From Valencia hispanica (taxonomy: Eukaryota; Chordata; Actinopteri; Cyprinodontiformes; Valenciidae), in the NCBI GenBank assembly GCA_963556495.2, contig OY747702.1, positions 44,165,180-44,229,179 on the forward strand: 64,000 nt of DNA, read 5' to 3'. Below, piece by piece: positions 12,780 to 26,310 of the stretch. Both the position numbers and the translations under genes were made by a program. How positions within the stretch are numbered: position 1 is the first letter of the stretch; each line of letters starts with the position of its first letter. The notes under the pieces were generated by a model. It was not told the DNA's origin. It worked only from the letters and a program-made list of their open reading frames with translations, and made no database searches.

Positions 12780-13110
12780 GTTACATTCTATTCAACTCAA
12801 TTCAATTTGACAACAGATGTCTTCTCAAGGCACTTTACAAGAAAAGTAATTTAATTTCAGTCATATATACATTCCAATCAGTTTTAAAGTTATCTTTTTA
12901 AGGAATCCCAGCAGATTGCATCGAGTCATTGACTTGCCGTTGTGACTCAAACCACAGCAATGCCTCATACTGAGCAAGCATGTAGCGACAGTGGAGAGGA
13001 AAAACTCCCCTTTAACAGGAAGAAACCTACAACAGAACCTGGCTCAGTACAAGCGGCCATCTGCCACGACCGTCTGGGAGTTCGAGAAGACAGACCAGAA
13101 ACAGAAAGAG
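12780..13110 (-). repeat. teleost dispersed repeat (SINE/LINE-tail-like), reverse orientation
   Basis: Recognised from recurring phrases common in fish genomes: AAGGCACTTTACAAG near the left edge, GACAGTGGAGAGGAAAAACT, AGGAAGAAACCTACAACAGA and GCGGCCATCTGCCACGACCG. In genomes I recall, this family ends in an ATATAAATAAA-type tail in the opposite orientation. The class is not certain. Confidence 0.55.
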
Positions 13111-15734
13111 CAAAAAAACTGATGTAAGAGTACTTTCTATATTACAGAAAGTAAAAAGTTAACAGGACACGGAGGTTTCTACCGGTTCAGTACACATAGA
13201 GCGGTAAATATAAACTTGACCTGTCTTGGTCAAAGTTAAACATTGCTTTACATAAGTCAGCAAATGTATGACTTCCAAGAGAATGTTTCAGATTACACGA
13301 GTAGAGTCTGCAGTCAGCTAACTTGAAAACTAACTGAGTTGATCAGACTTTGCAGAGCAATGATCAAACCGATGGTGGATTCTTTGATGAATCAGACATC
13401 TAACATCTGTTACATTGACCTTTCTGCTGACTTGTACGGACTCCCTCAGAACTGTTGTTCTTATATATATCCTTACAGTAAGGTATGTGAATAGGATCGA
13501 TTCTTCCAAAGCAGTACTGAGGAAAACTGGGCGATATTTTGGTAAAATGTTATATCTGAAGGAACATGGTACTAAATTACACTATAGGAGAGAAAATTAG
13601 GTCAGTTGTAACCGAATTGAAGTATTTCTTCTAGATATGCAGTTTCGTAATCCTACTTGTTTCCTGAGTTGTTAGTTTCCCTGAGCTCATCCTTTCTCTG
13701 TTTTACAAAAAAGGGAAAGCAGCAATGCAATTTATGATTACCAATTCCCAGACGGGGCTGTGTTTGTTTGCACCTTGATCCGGTATCATCACTCAATTTT
13801 AAGGGTTGATGTGGTTTCGCATACATGATTTGTGTGCATATACAAGGGGACAAATGACCAATGTCTGCAGGAGTGTACATAAACAGGTTAAAGTGCAGGA
13901 GGATTAACCTTGCTTCTGCAGGGAATCCAGTTTGATGATGCAAATGAAATTCATAACCACCTGAAGAAAAACAATCTGCTTCTCTTGTGTCAGTGAAGTG
14001 GAACATGAGTCATCTGTCTCCTCTATATGGAGCAGATGGAAGTACACAAATGCCAGGCTTTACTACTATTCAGCTGTGTAAAAGAAAGGGGAACAATAGA
14101 ACAGTTTTATAGATCCACTATGTTTTCCTGCTGCATGCATGTCCAACATCAGTATGGTTCACACACCCGACAAAGAGGAGCAGTGTGGTAATTCAACTTT
14201 ACTGTTTCACATTAATATGTTGTTTTTAAAACAGATGATCCACCATTCCTCCTACTCATCAGCACTACTACAGATGTGATAAAGATATTTTTTAAAAGAA
14301 TTCGTCATATTTTAATTCATTTGCATTAACCTACATCAACATATTTAGATTTTTTTTTCTGTGGGAAATAAAATTCCACATCAGGAAATTGATGTTTTTG
14401 TCGAAAATCATCACTGCTGCCCCTAAAAATGTATATAGATTAAATAAAACTAAGATTATATATATATTTAAGTTGATCAAAGTGTCTAAGAATTGTTTAG
14501 TGGCCTCCTGTTTCTCTGAAGTATAAATATGACATGACAGAAACCCCTTACTATAAGCCACTCTTCAAAACAGGAAAGACAGAGAACATGTCATTCAAGT
14601 GAGTGAGATAATTTGGAAGTGGCTAAGAGAACATTTCTACCTAGCAAAATTTGCAACAATTAACACATTAAAAACAACTGGACCTGTGCCAGACGAACCT
14701 GGATGAGGATCTATGTTCATCTTGCCGCCATGCACTGGAATAGGTTGGTATGGGAGGAAAATCTGTGTTAAAAAGGTTAGAGTAAGAGGACAGTAACGAA
14801 GAGCGACATCTTGGGGTCATCAAGTCTCCACAAATGTTTTTTTTCCCACTGATTAAGTCTAAAATCTAATCTCAGACTAGATTATGCTGTTGGAAGATTA
14901 TGCTGTTGGAAAAAAGATGTTTATATTTAAGACTTTTAACTCCATCTTTACCAGGCTGTGGATGGCCCCCTATATATTTATGCTTCATTTGTAACATACA
15001 GTGGCTCACTGCACTTCAATTCACAGTAGCCATTTGCTGTTTAAGTGCTTGTTGCGTTGGCTGTGCATTATTAGCCTAAAGCAATACAACAACACATGCA
15101 CATGGGACAGGTCTAACACAGGCTTACATAAGGAAATGTCAGCTTTTAATTGCTAATCGCTTTCAAAGAGTTACTTCCAGCATTATGTTCTTTTTGGTGT
15201 ATTAGTCTCACAGAAAATTAAGATTAAGTGGGCCACTGTAACAAAATGAAATCATGCTCTAGCTTCCATTTCATCTAAATAACTTTAGCCTATTACTATT
15301 TATAATGTTAGATTTTAGCATACTATTAAGATCTTGATTACAAATATTTATGAGCATATGAAAATTACTTTACAAAAGAAGCATTAATGCACTGGAATGA
15401 AGAAAATAACCACTGCTGCACAAAGCGCCACGAGATAGGCTCCTATTTAAGCTCGACATTGGCTCATTAGCTCAAATAGTAAGAAATGCCTTCCTTTAAA
15501 CACACAGAGGCTATCTTTATTCAGCTCAGGCTCTGCAGGAAAATCCCACAGCCACTTATTGGACCAAGAGTTCAACAGCAAAATATTAACTAAATTACGA
15601 GACAGAAAAGGACCAATGTCAAATATTAAAGGCCAGAAATAACCTAAAGAAACAGAAGGTTATCAAGAAACTTGACAACCTTCTGAATTAAAAGCACATT
15701 TGTGGCTGGGCAGTTTAAACCTGCAATGCTTATG

Positions 15735-15890
15735 TACAGTAAAGTCGCATATAAAAGTAGTCATACCCCATTAACATCTTCATATTTTTGGCATGTCACA
15801 TCTGGAAATGCCACTGCTTATTTGGATTTTATGTGATAGTCCAACAAAATGTTTCATAATGGAAAGGGGCGGACGAAAAAACCTTCAATA
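15735..15890. mobile_element. Tc1/mariner terminal fragment (degraded)
   Basis: Starts with TACAG and continues with AAAAGTAGTCATACCCCATT, then GGATTTTATGTGATAGTCCA, both recognisable as degraded Tc1-type long-TIR sequence. No transposase follows. The region to about 16020 is A/T-rich with a poly-A run at 15970-15985. Confidence 0.6.
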
Positions 15891-16861
15891 ATAAAAATCT
15901 AAAACTTGACACTATGTTTAGCTGTAGGTATTTATCAATAAATAGAAATATTTGTTTTTTGACCAAGATAAAAAAAAAAAAAAAACGTACTTGGATGCAC
16001 ATGCCACACTTTAGGTGCACAAAATTTAAATACTAAAATCTTTATAGAGTCCTATATCATGATAGTTACAGCTGTGTCTTCTCTGTTGTGTTAGGGTTTT
16101 AATTTCGTCGATTTCTCTATGAATTTTCCCCTGTACAACAGTAAGAAAGATGTAGAAAAAAAGAGAGACCATAAAGCAGCTGAGAATGCTGCCAAATATA
16201 TTCTTGGGCCAAAAGTTACCCAAAACTATGTTTGAAATCCCATACTTGGGCGTCAGTTCATAACACAATGGCCACCGAAAACATCAAAATGTCATCTGAC
16301 CCTAAAAGGTCACTTCCCCGACGACAGCTACGGTCAAGTGTTCTCTCCTTCATTTAGCTCAGACACAGAGAGAAAAACAAGTCACTGCTGAAACTAATTA
16401 TCATACTGAAGGAACATTTAGAGAAAACAAGAACTGATTTTTTTAAAAAGGGGAAATCTACTGATAATTGTACTGATGGAGTATACAAAATAAGTGAAAA
16501 CCATTCAGAAAAAGAATTTCTTACTTTAAAAAAATGTGTGCTTACAAACGACACCATGTTACCTTCTTTGTTTCGGCATGGCAGGTACCTTACTTGTAAA
16601 TCTTTTGTTTGTTTGTAACTGTATTCGCATCCTTGCGTCATCTCCACCCTTAAATCCAAGATTTAGATTGTTTTATAACCCTGGGGCAAAGAGTTTACTC
16701 TCATGGGACAAACCCAATCTCTTGTCAAGAAGTGGCCACACATCCTGTCAATATATTCCTGCTAAATATGTCTCTTTCTGATAAAAAATAATAATAATCC
16801 CCTTTCTGTCTACAGTCAGGGAGAGTGACTGGGTTCCAGATGAAGTCTCGACAGACACCAT

Positions 16862-17460
16862 AGCCCCTTTCAAACAGGCCATGAAAAACTGTAATTTTCT
16901 GGACTTCGTCTGTTTCGCTTTTGAGTCTAAAAGCATTCTTCTGGGCTTTTTCCGGATACCCTTTACCGGTAATTTTACGGATGAAGACCTAGTAACAAGA
17001 GCGGACTTTTCGCGGTATGGGGTTTGTGTTCAGACTGTCAAGTAATGTTCCGGGAAAGCTGGAGGGGAGTGCAGCGGTGGGGAAAAGGGGAGGGGGGCGG
17101 GGAATGCTGTGAGCGCACACGTTGATGACCTATAAATGTCACTATTTTCCTTTCAGCTTCTTAATCGATGTCTCTTAAGCATTTCCATGTGCGCAAAATT
17201 GCACACATCACAAAGACAAGCCCTGCGAGTAGATCTGCTGTTTCGTCGACCATCTTTGTTTGGGGAAGTGACGTACGCCCGCCGCACTAAGTTGTATGTA
17301 ATATCCACATACAACCCCCACCCCGCGCCCCCCAGACATTCATCAGGATCCTCCGGTACATTTCTTGCTGTGTGAAACCAGCCGAAAGGGAATTTTGAAA
17401 ACACAACTCTGGTTAAAGACCGGATGGAATTGTCCGCAAATATTCCATAACTTCTGTCTG
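16862..17460. mobile_element. non-autonomous inverted-repeat element
   Basis: The left end CCTTTCAAACAGGCCATG matches the reverse complement of the right end (GTTTTCAGACAGAAGTTATG) imperfectly, and both are followed by GGAC/CCGG-type subterminal sequence. The interior is GC-richer, with CCGG-containing motifs (TTTCCGGATACC, TTTACCGGTAA). It encodes no protein. The structure fits a non-autonomous DNA transposon, but boundaries are approximate and no duplication was confirmed. Confidence 0.4.
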
Positions 17461-17798
17461 AAAACGGCTCATGTCTTATGTAGAAGTGCTCTTTTTGTGT
17501 TAGAAACGTGCTTTTTAGAAGCGTTAAAAACCGACTGATGTCTAGTTGTAATTTATTTATGTTTCATACTTTACATATTTTCTGGTTATAAAATGTGACA
17601 TGGTACGATGTTGAAACGGTCATTAAAATGTGTTGTCAGGTTTTACCACTTTCCCACATCAACCCGTGTTATTGACATTGTCGACTCTTCAGTTATTTTA
17701 CAACTTTAGACCAAATTGTTCTTTCTGCTTCATTGTATCGGTTGCAGTAGCAGCAGTAAAAGCGTCCGTGGGAGCAGCAGCAGTCACAGCAATAATAT

Positions 17799-18090
17799 TC
17801 ATTTATTTTCCACACCCACTTCATCCCCTTCAGGACCACAGGGGATTGGAGCCTTTCCTGGTATCATCTGGTGAGAGGCGGAGCACGCCCTGGACAGGTT
17901 GCAAGTCTATCAAAGGCCCAACTGGGAGACTCTTGAGAAAAAGAGCCAATCTCTCTCCCACCTACACACACACTGACTCCTTGAGTCAGTTTAGATGGAA
18001 TTACCAATTAGCCTAACATGCACCCTGTTTGGACTGTGGGAGTGCCCGAAGAAAAGTCACAGTCATGTGGAAAATGTGCGAACCCTCTGA
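17799..18090 (+). repeat. abundant teleost dispersed repeat (degraded)
   Basis: Contains the recurring phrases TTGGAGCCTTTCCTGGTATC, CCCTGGACAGGTTGCAAGTC and TTTGGACTGTGGGAGTGCCC, which belong to a very common fish repeat. An oppositely oriented fragment of the same family lies about 200 bp downstream. Confidence 0.6.
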
Positions 18091-18294
18091 AAAGGGCCAT
18101 CTGAGATCATACAGGGAGTCTTAAATGATGATTTTCACTGTACAGCTATTATTAACGTAGCCTCAAAGCTTTATTAATTAGGTAGTGGGATTAGATAAAT
18201 AACATAATTGAGATGAGTCCTTGATGTTTTGTTTTTTTTAGCTTTTCAAGTTTTAGCTGCTCAGTGAGATGACCAGTGACCATTGCAGATAGGC

Positions 18295-18355
18295 ACTTCC
18301 CCCCCATCAACCCTCCAGGGATATGCAGGTATAGACAACGGATGGATGGAGGTTT
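18295..18355 (-). repeat. fragment of the same teleost dispersed repeat, opposite strand
   Basis: Reads CATCCATCCGTTGTCTATAC on the minus strand, the start of the family seen on the plus strand at 17799-18090. Confidence 0.5.
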
Positions 18356-20190
18356 CAGCTGTTCCCTTTGATCATTGTTCTGTATAGCACGCAGTAACTG
18401 AATCAACTGAATTGGAGAAAATAAAAGTGCAGATTCTCTTTATCTGTTCTTCACTGAAAACAAGCCTGTGTAGGAAGTTTCATAAACCTCCATTAGTCCA
18501 GCCAGCGACTCTCAAACAAGTTCGCATTTATCACCATTACTACGTGGCCTTGAGGACGATTGTTGAGAACCAGCTGCAACTCTGTCTGCATTGCATGAGT
18601 GCTGTTTTTACAACTCTTGCTTTACATAATTACTCTGGTTTGAGGATGATGGTGGTAGTAGTGCAATAAGTAAAATGCTAGGCTGGGCCCACAATAAGAA
18701 GCCGAGCTCTCAACAGAACATGGATTAGAAAAGGAGTAGTGTCACATGAATTATTAGGTAGTAATAACTATAACATACTGGGGTATTTATCTCTAGTTCT
18801 TGGAGGTCCCTTCATTTTGTTCTCAACCTGAGTCACTTGGTGACAAAAAATGCCAGAATATTATCAATCAAAATGTTCTTTTCAATTTATTTTCATGGAT
18901 GCCATTACTATCTTCAGTTCTAACCAGACATGATAATCATTTCCTAACATTTTGAATCCCTGAATGTCAGTATTGTCCTTTTTAGGAACAATTGAAAAAT
19001 TCAAGTAACATTGATTAACATCAGTATGCATTAATAAGGTGCTCTACCTGTGTACCTTTAACACAATAAATGCTCTTTTGAAGATTGCTGATTGCCTTTT
19101 TTTATGTGATTGTATTCTAAAATTTGTTTGTTTTACCATTCCATTTATGTGAAGGGGAATATTTATCGGTAGGCGGTAAGATCTAAATCTGGGAGACTCA
19201 AAACGTGCTGAAATATTGATTTCAATTACATTTCTTGTGTAAAGTTTTTTTGTGTCTTATACACGTATATGGAAATTAGTAGAGTTACAGTCCATGAAAA
19301 AGTTTAAAAAATAGAAGTAATTTTGTTGCCTTTGAAGATCTGCATTCATTTTGTTTTTAATGGTAGTAAATGATAGAAAAAAATACATGGATTTCTTTTT
19401 GTGGGTTAGTAGGCATGCAATAAACTTGAAGAAAAAAACTCTTGTAAAAACTAAAGCCTCAAAATATACAACCTGACCAAATCATGTACTAATGGCATCA
19501 ACACAGGAAAATATGCCTATTTGGGATTTTTCTATTAAGCATAACTAAAATATTGGAAAGAAAATGCAGCACGGGAAGCTGAAATGCCTCGGTGCAAAGC
19601 TACTTGACACGCTTTTGGTTACCGTTTGCAAAGCAGCCAATCCAGGATTGCCATTCATTTTCCTTGGCAATGATTGGCTGTACCCCCAAGAGCGAAAATA
19701 AGGAAGACCGTGAAAGTTAGCTTCTGCGGTAGTTCCAAGACGGTTCCTACTGTCTGTATTAATGCATATTAAACTGTATAATGGGCAGTTAAAAGCATTT
19801 TTAGAGAGCGAATATCTACTGATGGGACTATTGTACTTGTGGTTTGTTATTTGCAGAGATTTTTCTCTCATCCAAGTCTCTTTATGGAAAAACTTTACAG
19901 AGTAGCAAGATGAGGAGCTTTCATGTTCCTGCTCACCCCAATGCTGCTGAAAGATCATCGTTATTGTCATCATAATCAAATAATTTACAATTTCAAGCCT
20001 CCCCATTTTGTGTGTAAGTCCCGTTTGACACTCAGATGCTCAGTATGCCACCCAAGGTCACGCCTGTATCCACACACAGGAAAAGACTCACAAGCCTCTT
20101 CTATCTTCCAGCTAGAAGATGTTTGAGTGGCAGCTTGATGGAATGACGGTTTCTGATTGTGGCGATAATGGAATCCTTGTGTCATTGCAG

Positions 20191-20305
20191 ATAGTGCCTC
20201 AGGAAATGGCAGAGAATTGCTTCTGGATCAAAGTCAAAGAAGAGAAGTTTGAAAACCCTGACCTATTTACTCAGCTCTCCCTCTACTTCTCCTCGCAGAG
20301 TAAAG
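20191..20305 (+). CDS. diaph2: Diaphanous-related formin, N-terminal FH2 exon
   Basis: Exon of 115 bp after TCATTGCAG, ending AAAG|GTAAGA, entering in phase 0 and leaving in phase 1. It encodes IVPQEMAENCFWIKVKEEKF followed by ENPDLFTQLSLYFSSQSK. This directly continues the FH2 start encoded by the exon at 10318-10668, the lasso/linker region through which FH2 domains dimerise around the actin barbed end. The FENPDLF segment is DIAPH2-like, while PQEMAENCFWIKV is also close to DIAPH3, so paralogue choice is moderately supported. The rest of FH2, DAD and the C-terminus are not in the window. Confidence 0.9.
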
Positions 20306-23300
20306 GTAAGAGGTGTCATCTCTCTCCACCGTACCTTTAATTAATCTTCTCACACATGTTTTACTTGGCCTCTGAGGCTATGGTTGCTAAAGTATACTTT
20401 GATCTTGTGGCAAAACATTTTTTTTCCCATCGAGATGTTAATTATCCTAAATCAAAGCTTTTATTTCCCAAATCTTTACTGCATGCTCTGAGTTTAAATT
20501 TTTTGCTCATGTCGGACATCACATCTAGCGTGCTTTTCCTTTAAAGAAAGCATAAATCGTCGCTGGGCTTCACGTTACATTTGATTTTCGTGTCCATTGA
20601 GCTGTTATAGATCTGGTTTTTTTTTTATTCTTTTGTTTTGAGCACAAACTTGAACTTTTACATGTGGCAGCTATGCTTGGTTTGCTTCTTGCCTTTTCCA
20701 GCCCAGTAGGCCAATCTTCTATCAGGGTGGATGTGAGGCTTTGAAGGAAGCTCTGGGAGTTTACTTGTCGCAGCCAGTTTGTTTCTCAGAAACACAACGA
20801 GGAACCCAACTTGCTTATGGATAACAGTTGCAGTGCAGAGCTTTTCTTTGTTTGTTTGTTTTTTAGTGGAAGAAGTTGTTTGAGAGCCCTTGATGTATCC
20901 CCCCATGACAATTTGATTGTTTTCAACTGCTTTGACAGTATGTCCACCCCTCTAATTCTAGCAGCAGTGGGAGGAGAAAAGTCAGCCCTGTCAAGCACAG
21001 AAGAGTCAAATCTGAGCTCTGTCAGCGTCTGTGGACATAACTATACAGAATCCTGCAAGTTTTTCCTTATACCCAGCGTTTGTTTGGACACCAGTCAGCC
21101 TGCCAGCAGTTTCTTGCTCTGCCTCTTTCACCGCCTCCAGGTCCACAAACTAGACTCATTTCCTTTTTTTCTACTGTGAAATGAACAGCAATTTTCCCTG
21201 GGCTGCCGCAAGGTGATTTTCCAGAGTGATACAGATGGAAAGAGGATGTGGCTTGGAAAGAACAGTTGTTGCAAAGCCTAATGAAGTGGGAGCAGGGAAA
21301 GGGCCTGGCAGTCATACATTTCATACGCTGCATGTTTCACAGAAACACACAAAAAGATACCTCTGAGACGTAGGGCTGGATGATATAGAAAAAGAGCACA
21401 TTGATAAAAAGAACAGTCATAATGATTGATATCAATAATTATTAATAACTATCAAAGAAGATAGAAAATATATTTTAAGTGCAGCCCTGTTGATTTTATG
21501 CTATTCTTTAATAAGGTAGTTTGAATAAAGCGCACACAAAAACTGAATTAAACTTAACCCTTCATTCAAACACCCTTTTACGATAACTGAAAGTTTGTAA
21601 GAAACAAAAAAAATCAAGTTAAGAGACCTGAGTGCCATCAGTAAATACTGACAAACATAAAGAAAAGACTAATGTTATTAAACTAGTGTTAGACTAATGT
21701 TAGTAAACATTGGTGTACAGTTTTTACCATTACCAGTGGCGGATTTAGGATTGAAGAAGGTCCGGGGGCTTAGCCCAGATGAATAATGTGCAAAGAATTG
21801 TTGCTTTAAATGATACGACATCTCAACTTTAGATTTCTGATCACTTTAAAGCAGACAAAAAGCAATGGATTACACTTACTGTGCTTTAATGAAGCAAAAC
21901 AACACTATCAATCAACAATATTAGCTATCAACAATATCACAAACAGTCAGCTGCTGATTGAAGCGACCTCAAATCAGTGGTCCAAGGAATATAGCTTACA
22001 CCCATTATGAGCAAAAAATATAAATCAAAAGGGCTACTAAGTTTGACTATATGGTTAATATATTGACCCAAAACCCAAAGGCATCTTATCCTCTTAAATA
22101 TGATCCTGGCCTCTGCTGTTGTTCCTGATCCCTTCTTCTTTCATACCCTGATTTAATCTCATGTTTCTTTGCTTTCTGCACAGGTTGCATGGCTAAGTTC
22201 CAATTCTCTCATTCATAACTTTAATTAATTTAATGGATGGATGGATGGATTGATTTGTTTTTAGCCTTCAATTTAATTCTAAATAATGTTTTTGCTTTTT
22301 GGCCTGTGGGAGGTCAATAATTAATTATTAATTATTTAATCAATTATTTCTTATTAGGAGCAAAGTCATTGTTACAGCATGTGTGTGAGAAAGAACACAC
22401 GCGTCTGTTGTCTTTCAGGTTTACTTTACATGTGCGATATATTTTCAGATACATTCTGAATTCAAAAACTGGCGAAATATCTGTAGTTCTGTAACACATG
22501 GGTCTAGTTCAGCTTCAGATGCCCGTTTATATTCTTTATTAACTTCACTTTTATGCCCACTGGGGTTTGTGGGGAAAAAAAGACTCAATAGATCGTCCAT
22601 GTTCCCGCTGGCATGGTAGGAATTCATGATCCAGCATTTCCCCCAGGAGTTACCTCCGCTGGATCCCTATCAATTACCCCTGCAGCGACTTGACTGAATC
22701 AGCTCTTTTCCCTCTATTGTTGAAACAGAACATGATTTTCTCATGAATGAAAAATGCTGTTTAATGTTTGAACACCCAACCCCCCCCCCCACCACCACCA
22801 TCACCCTATCAGTGGAGTTGTGGAGTTGAAAGTCAGCGAGGGGAGCTTTGATGTAGATGGTGCTGCTCTGAAAACCTGCTAGGATGGGTTTACCTAAAAT
22901 GAGGGAGTAGTTCATTTGTTTGTCCTCTTGTGCATTTCATGATTCATGCTGAATAGTCAAATGCATTCAATTTATGAGTTGTTTTGTCAACAAATCTCCT
23001 GGGTAGTAATCAGAACTATTTGCATAGAGTCTTTATTTAAGTTTGAATTAAAACTGGTGAAGGTTAAAATTTGTTTGGGCGTTTAGCTGGTAAGGCTATT
23101 CAGAATTACCACCTGAGGATTTAGGGTTTCATTATAACGACACACCATAAATCCTTTGTGCTGATTTAACTTCAAATCACAGGTGTAAACCGACTCTATT
23201 TGTCTGAGATATTGGTCCTTTTTTATATATATATATATAAAAGACACACACACCCATACATGACTTGTTATCTATTCCTATGCTTTTTATGGTTCCATCT

Positions 23301-24314
23301 TTGCCACAAGATGTGGATATTTATAAGTAAAGCCCACTTTGGGGGCCTAGTGTATTGTGAAAGATGAGGCAAGCAGGTGTAAATGCCTTCCCTACAGAGC
23401 TGCCCTCAGAAAATGCAGCAAAAAAGGCTTCTGTTATCTCCACCCTCCTTGGGATTCGTGCTTGTTACTGGCATTGTTGAAAAGCAATGCTTTGGCAGTG
23501 ACAGAAACTAATAAAAAAAAGAAAAAAAGAATTGCCTTAACAGCCCCCAATTTTCAGACGCTTATTGCGCTCAGAAGCCTCTAAAACAACTGAGAATGCA
23601 AGACTGTCATCTCCCCTGCTGCTTTTATAGGTCTTGCTGTTTAATGAGTTTTACCAAGAAAAGAAATGATAATCAAGAGGGATTTTAGTCTTGTAGGAGT
23701 GGCACACTTATTTATCTGTTTATTTATTTATATATTTATTTATTTAGTGAGTCCATTTTTGGGAGTCTGAGGCTGTGGAAAAGGGTGCCAATGCTACTTA
23801 GGATATTTGGGTAGCGGAGTCGAGCGGGCTGACAAACAGAAATCAATGGTTTTAGTGTGATGGATGAAGCTCTCTAGCTATCAATAACTTTAACATTTTC
23901 TGTTGATACTCATGCTACATTTGCTTGGTATAATCATGACGTTAATTATGTGGGAAGATGCTGTAAAAGCTTGCAGAAAAACAGCTTAAAGCAGCTACTG
24001 GTATCGGCGTCTGCGCCTATTTGTTGTGTATTTTCTAAAGTGTTGACTCGAGTGGCTCATTTTGACCTTTTCTAGAGCAGTAAGCGTCCCCAATTAAATT
24101 CCAAACGGTCCAGTTTGTTTTTCAGCGTCTTAAAATTTGTGCTCATGGATCTGTGTTTTTGAGTGTACAGGGGACCCAGACGCCCTTCTGCCTGCACATC
24201 AATACCCTCGCTTGCTTTTCCATCACCACCTCCACACAACTCTGATGAACTTTACAATTTCAGCTCCACCCAAGAAATCTGTATCAAGTACAGTACGAAT
24301 CCATAACAATATAT
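20306..24314 (+). other. first part of the large formin intron; mostly featureless
   Basis: No further formin exon recognised. It holds short simple repeats: GGAT-type at about 22231-22252, poly-C at about 22782-22804, TA at about 23222-23240 and TTTA-rich at about 23706-23747. A sequence at 21366-21490 begins TAGGGCTGGATGATAT and ends AGTGCAGCCCTG, and resembles a degraded hAT-type MITE. Confidence 0.55.
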
Positions 24315-24390
24315 ATACTGCCCTTGGAAAAAGTATTCATAGCCTTTGAATTTTTTTCCACAAGCTTCATTGTCTTTTATTGTGAATTTG
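24315..24390. mobile_element. Tc1/mariner left-end fragment
   Basis: Reads TTGGAAAAAGTATTCATAGC then TTTTTTTCCAC, a degraded Tc1 TIR. It is probably the end of the same old copy whose transposase remnant lies at 25230-25640, now interrupted by LINE and LTR fragments. Confidence 0.55.
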
Positions 24391-24602
24391 TGCTATTCAT
24401 TTCATTCATTTATTCATTTATAATGCACTTTAAAACATCCACATATGAAGACCAAAGCACACAATAAAACCAAGCCACACCTAAAGATAAAAACAAAACA
24501 TTACAAAGGTTATATGCTAAGAAACATTAAAAGTCTTTCTGAACAATTGTGTCTTCAATTTGTTTTCCATCTTCAATTTGCTAAAGACGAACGTAAAATA
24601 CA

Positions 24603-24780
24603 ATTGAAATAGAAATGTCTTTTATTGTTCCACAGTGGTGAAGTTCAGGTGTCTTAGGAGCATGTTAGGATAAGAATTTAAGGTAAAAAAGGAATTAGAG
24701 AGTGTGCAGTAAGCGCACATTTATAACATAAGAAAAAAATTGGTACAGTTATTAAAGATTGTGCAATAATATTTGCACTT
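24603..24780 (-). mobile_element. L2/CR1-type LINE 3' end, reverse orientation
   Basis: The minus strand reads as a LINE 3' UTR ending with CCACTGTGGAACAATAAAAG, the same kind of tail as the plus-strand copy near 55800. No coding part is attached. Confidence 0.55.
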
Positions 24781-24785
24781 TAGTT

Positions 24786-24975
24786 TGCTACTGGAGTTTC
24801 CGTGCTCGGTGATGTCATCATCCCCGATTTCCAGCATTTAGAGTGATACTCCCTATTTGGTCCTGTGGGTGGAACCATACCTGGTAAAGAACATATACCA
24901 CTCTTCAACTGTTACCACCTGAAAGTCTGAACTGAAAGCCGATCCTGAAAGCTGCCGATCATCAAATTTACATCA
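24786..24975 (+). repeat. LTR-like repeat fragment related to 31819-32252
   Basis: Shares with the candidate solo LTR near 31.9 kb an extended segment: GTGCTCGGTGATGTCATC, TGGTCCTGTGGGTGGAACCA and AAGAACATATACCACTC. The two are clearly homologous but diverged by many substitutions. Only an internal part is present here. Confidence 0.6.
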
Positions 24976-25229
24976 GGAAAAAAAATAAGATACCGTTTTT
25001 GAAAATGATGCAATAATAATGTTTACATTTGAAAAGGAAGGGAAATTATACATGGGTTTTAGATAGGGTTTCACAAATGAAAAGCTTAAATGTTTCACAT
25101 GTATTTGCATTTAGTCCCCTTTTCTTTTATACCCCTAAATAAAATCCAGCGGGAGGACATCTTTGACTATGCTTCTTTCTAAAATAAAACTCAGATGGGA
25201 GGGACAGCCTCAATTGTCAAGTTTTGCCA

Positions 25230-25640
25230 CCAGTTCTCAGTTGCATTTGGTGCTGGAGTTTGTTCAGACTTTTTGAACTCATGAATATGCTTTGAACTAA
25301 ACATGTCTATTGTAGCTATTGCTCTCTGTTTAGGGTGATTGCCCAGCTTGAAGGTGAACCTCCATCCCATTATCAGGTTTTCTGCAGTCTCCTATTTTTT
25401 TTTCCACGCTTGCCCTGTATTTAGCTCCATTCATCTTTGACATCTCTGACCAGCTTCACTTTATCCTTCTGAAGAGATACACCCCCACAGTATAATACAG
25501 CCACCTCTGTTTTCAGAGCAATGTGCAGTTTTATCTTTCTGCCATACATGACATTTTGCATTTAGGCCAAAAAGGTTTCGTCTTATCTAGGACCTCAGCA
25601 ACAGCTTTCCTGACCCTAGTTCTCCATCAACTCCAAATTT
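25230..25640 (-). pseudogene. Tc1 transposase fossil
   Basis: Aligns by eye with the transposase at 5350-6369: CTTGAAGGTGAACCTCC, TGCCCTGTATTTAGCTCCAT, CTGAAGAGATACACCCC, TTGCATTTAGGCCAAAAAGG correspond to the minus-strand coding segments around DLRLGR, KYKAI, the glycine-rich region and FGQNAK. Many substitutions and small gaps break the frame, so this is a much older insertion than the 5.2 kb copy. It lies in the same orientation, antisense to the formin gene. Confidence 0.8.
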
Positions 25641-26149
25641 ATGGTATAAAGAACTACAAGACACAGTAAAACATAAACATCTTGGCAAATATTACCAATT
25701 GTATTTATTCAGATACATTTAAATGTAACAGATAATGTGATGAAATACCTGGACAGACTTTATGTGGCTTAGCAAAATAGCTTTTCATTTGTAACATCAG
25801 CCCCGTTTAAAGAGAAAGCTTTTTCTGTGTGCTTAATTTAATTTTTCTATGGTAACTAACAAAAAAGCCTATTTTCTGTGAGCTAAAATATTTGTCAAAC
25901 TTTACAATTTGTTGAAGGCACACCTCAGCGACTAATGTCAAGGTTAGACATATCTCTGGTGCAACTGTGTGCTTTGTGATCATAAAATTATTACCCACAC
26001 AGAGATAAAAAAAGCATCTGTTATCGTAGACAGACATCTCCATTTTCTCTCTGTCAGTGCTACGCTTTTTCACATCTTTACAATTTTTGTGTGAGGCACT
26101 AAATGGGCCCTGTAGAACTACCTGGTCTTGCTAAGAGTCATTTTATTCT

Positions 26150-26310
26150 CTATTCACACATTTCTTTTACCTTTTTGTATTTTTTTTTTTTTGCTTTCTT
26201 CCCCTCATCTATTTTCCTCTCTTTCTCTGTGCACCATTCTCTCCTTCGCTCCACCCTCCCACATTGACTCGGGTCTCTTTTTACTCCTTTCACTCATCTC
26301 CACTCTCTTC
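26150..26310 (+). repeat. long pyrimidine-rich tract
   Basis: About 160 bp dominated by C and T with a T run near 26170-26184. It is not followed by a convincing acceptor and coding exon. Confidence 0.6.

Noticed and set aside
17136..17404. Overlapping frames on both strands near 17.2 kb
   Set aside because: Lie inside the inverted-repeat element; GC-richer composition explains the lack of stops.
26150..26310. Polypyrimidine tract before a hidden exon
   Set aside because: No AG followed by coding sequence resembling FH2 in the next few hundred bases.
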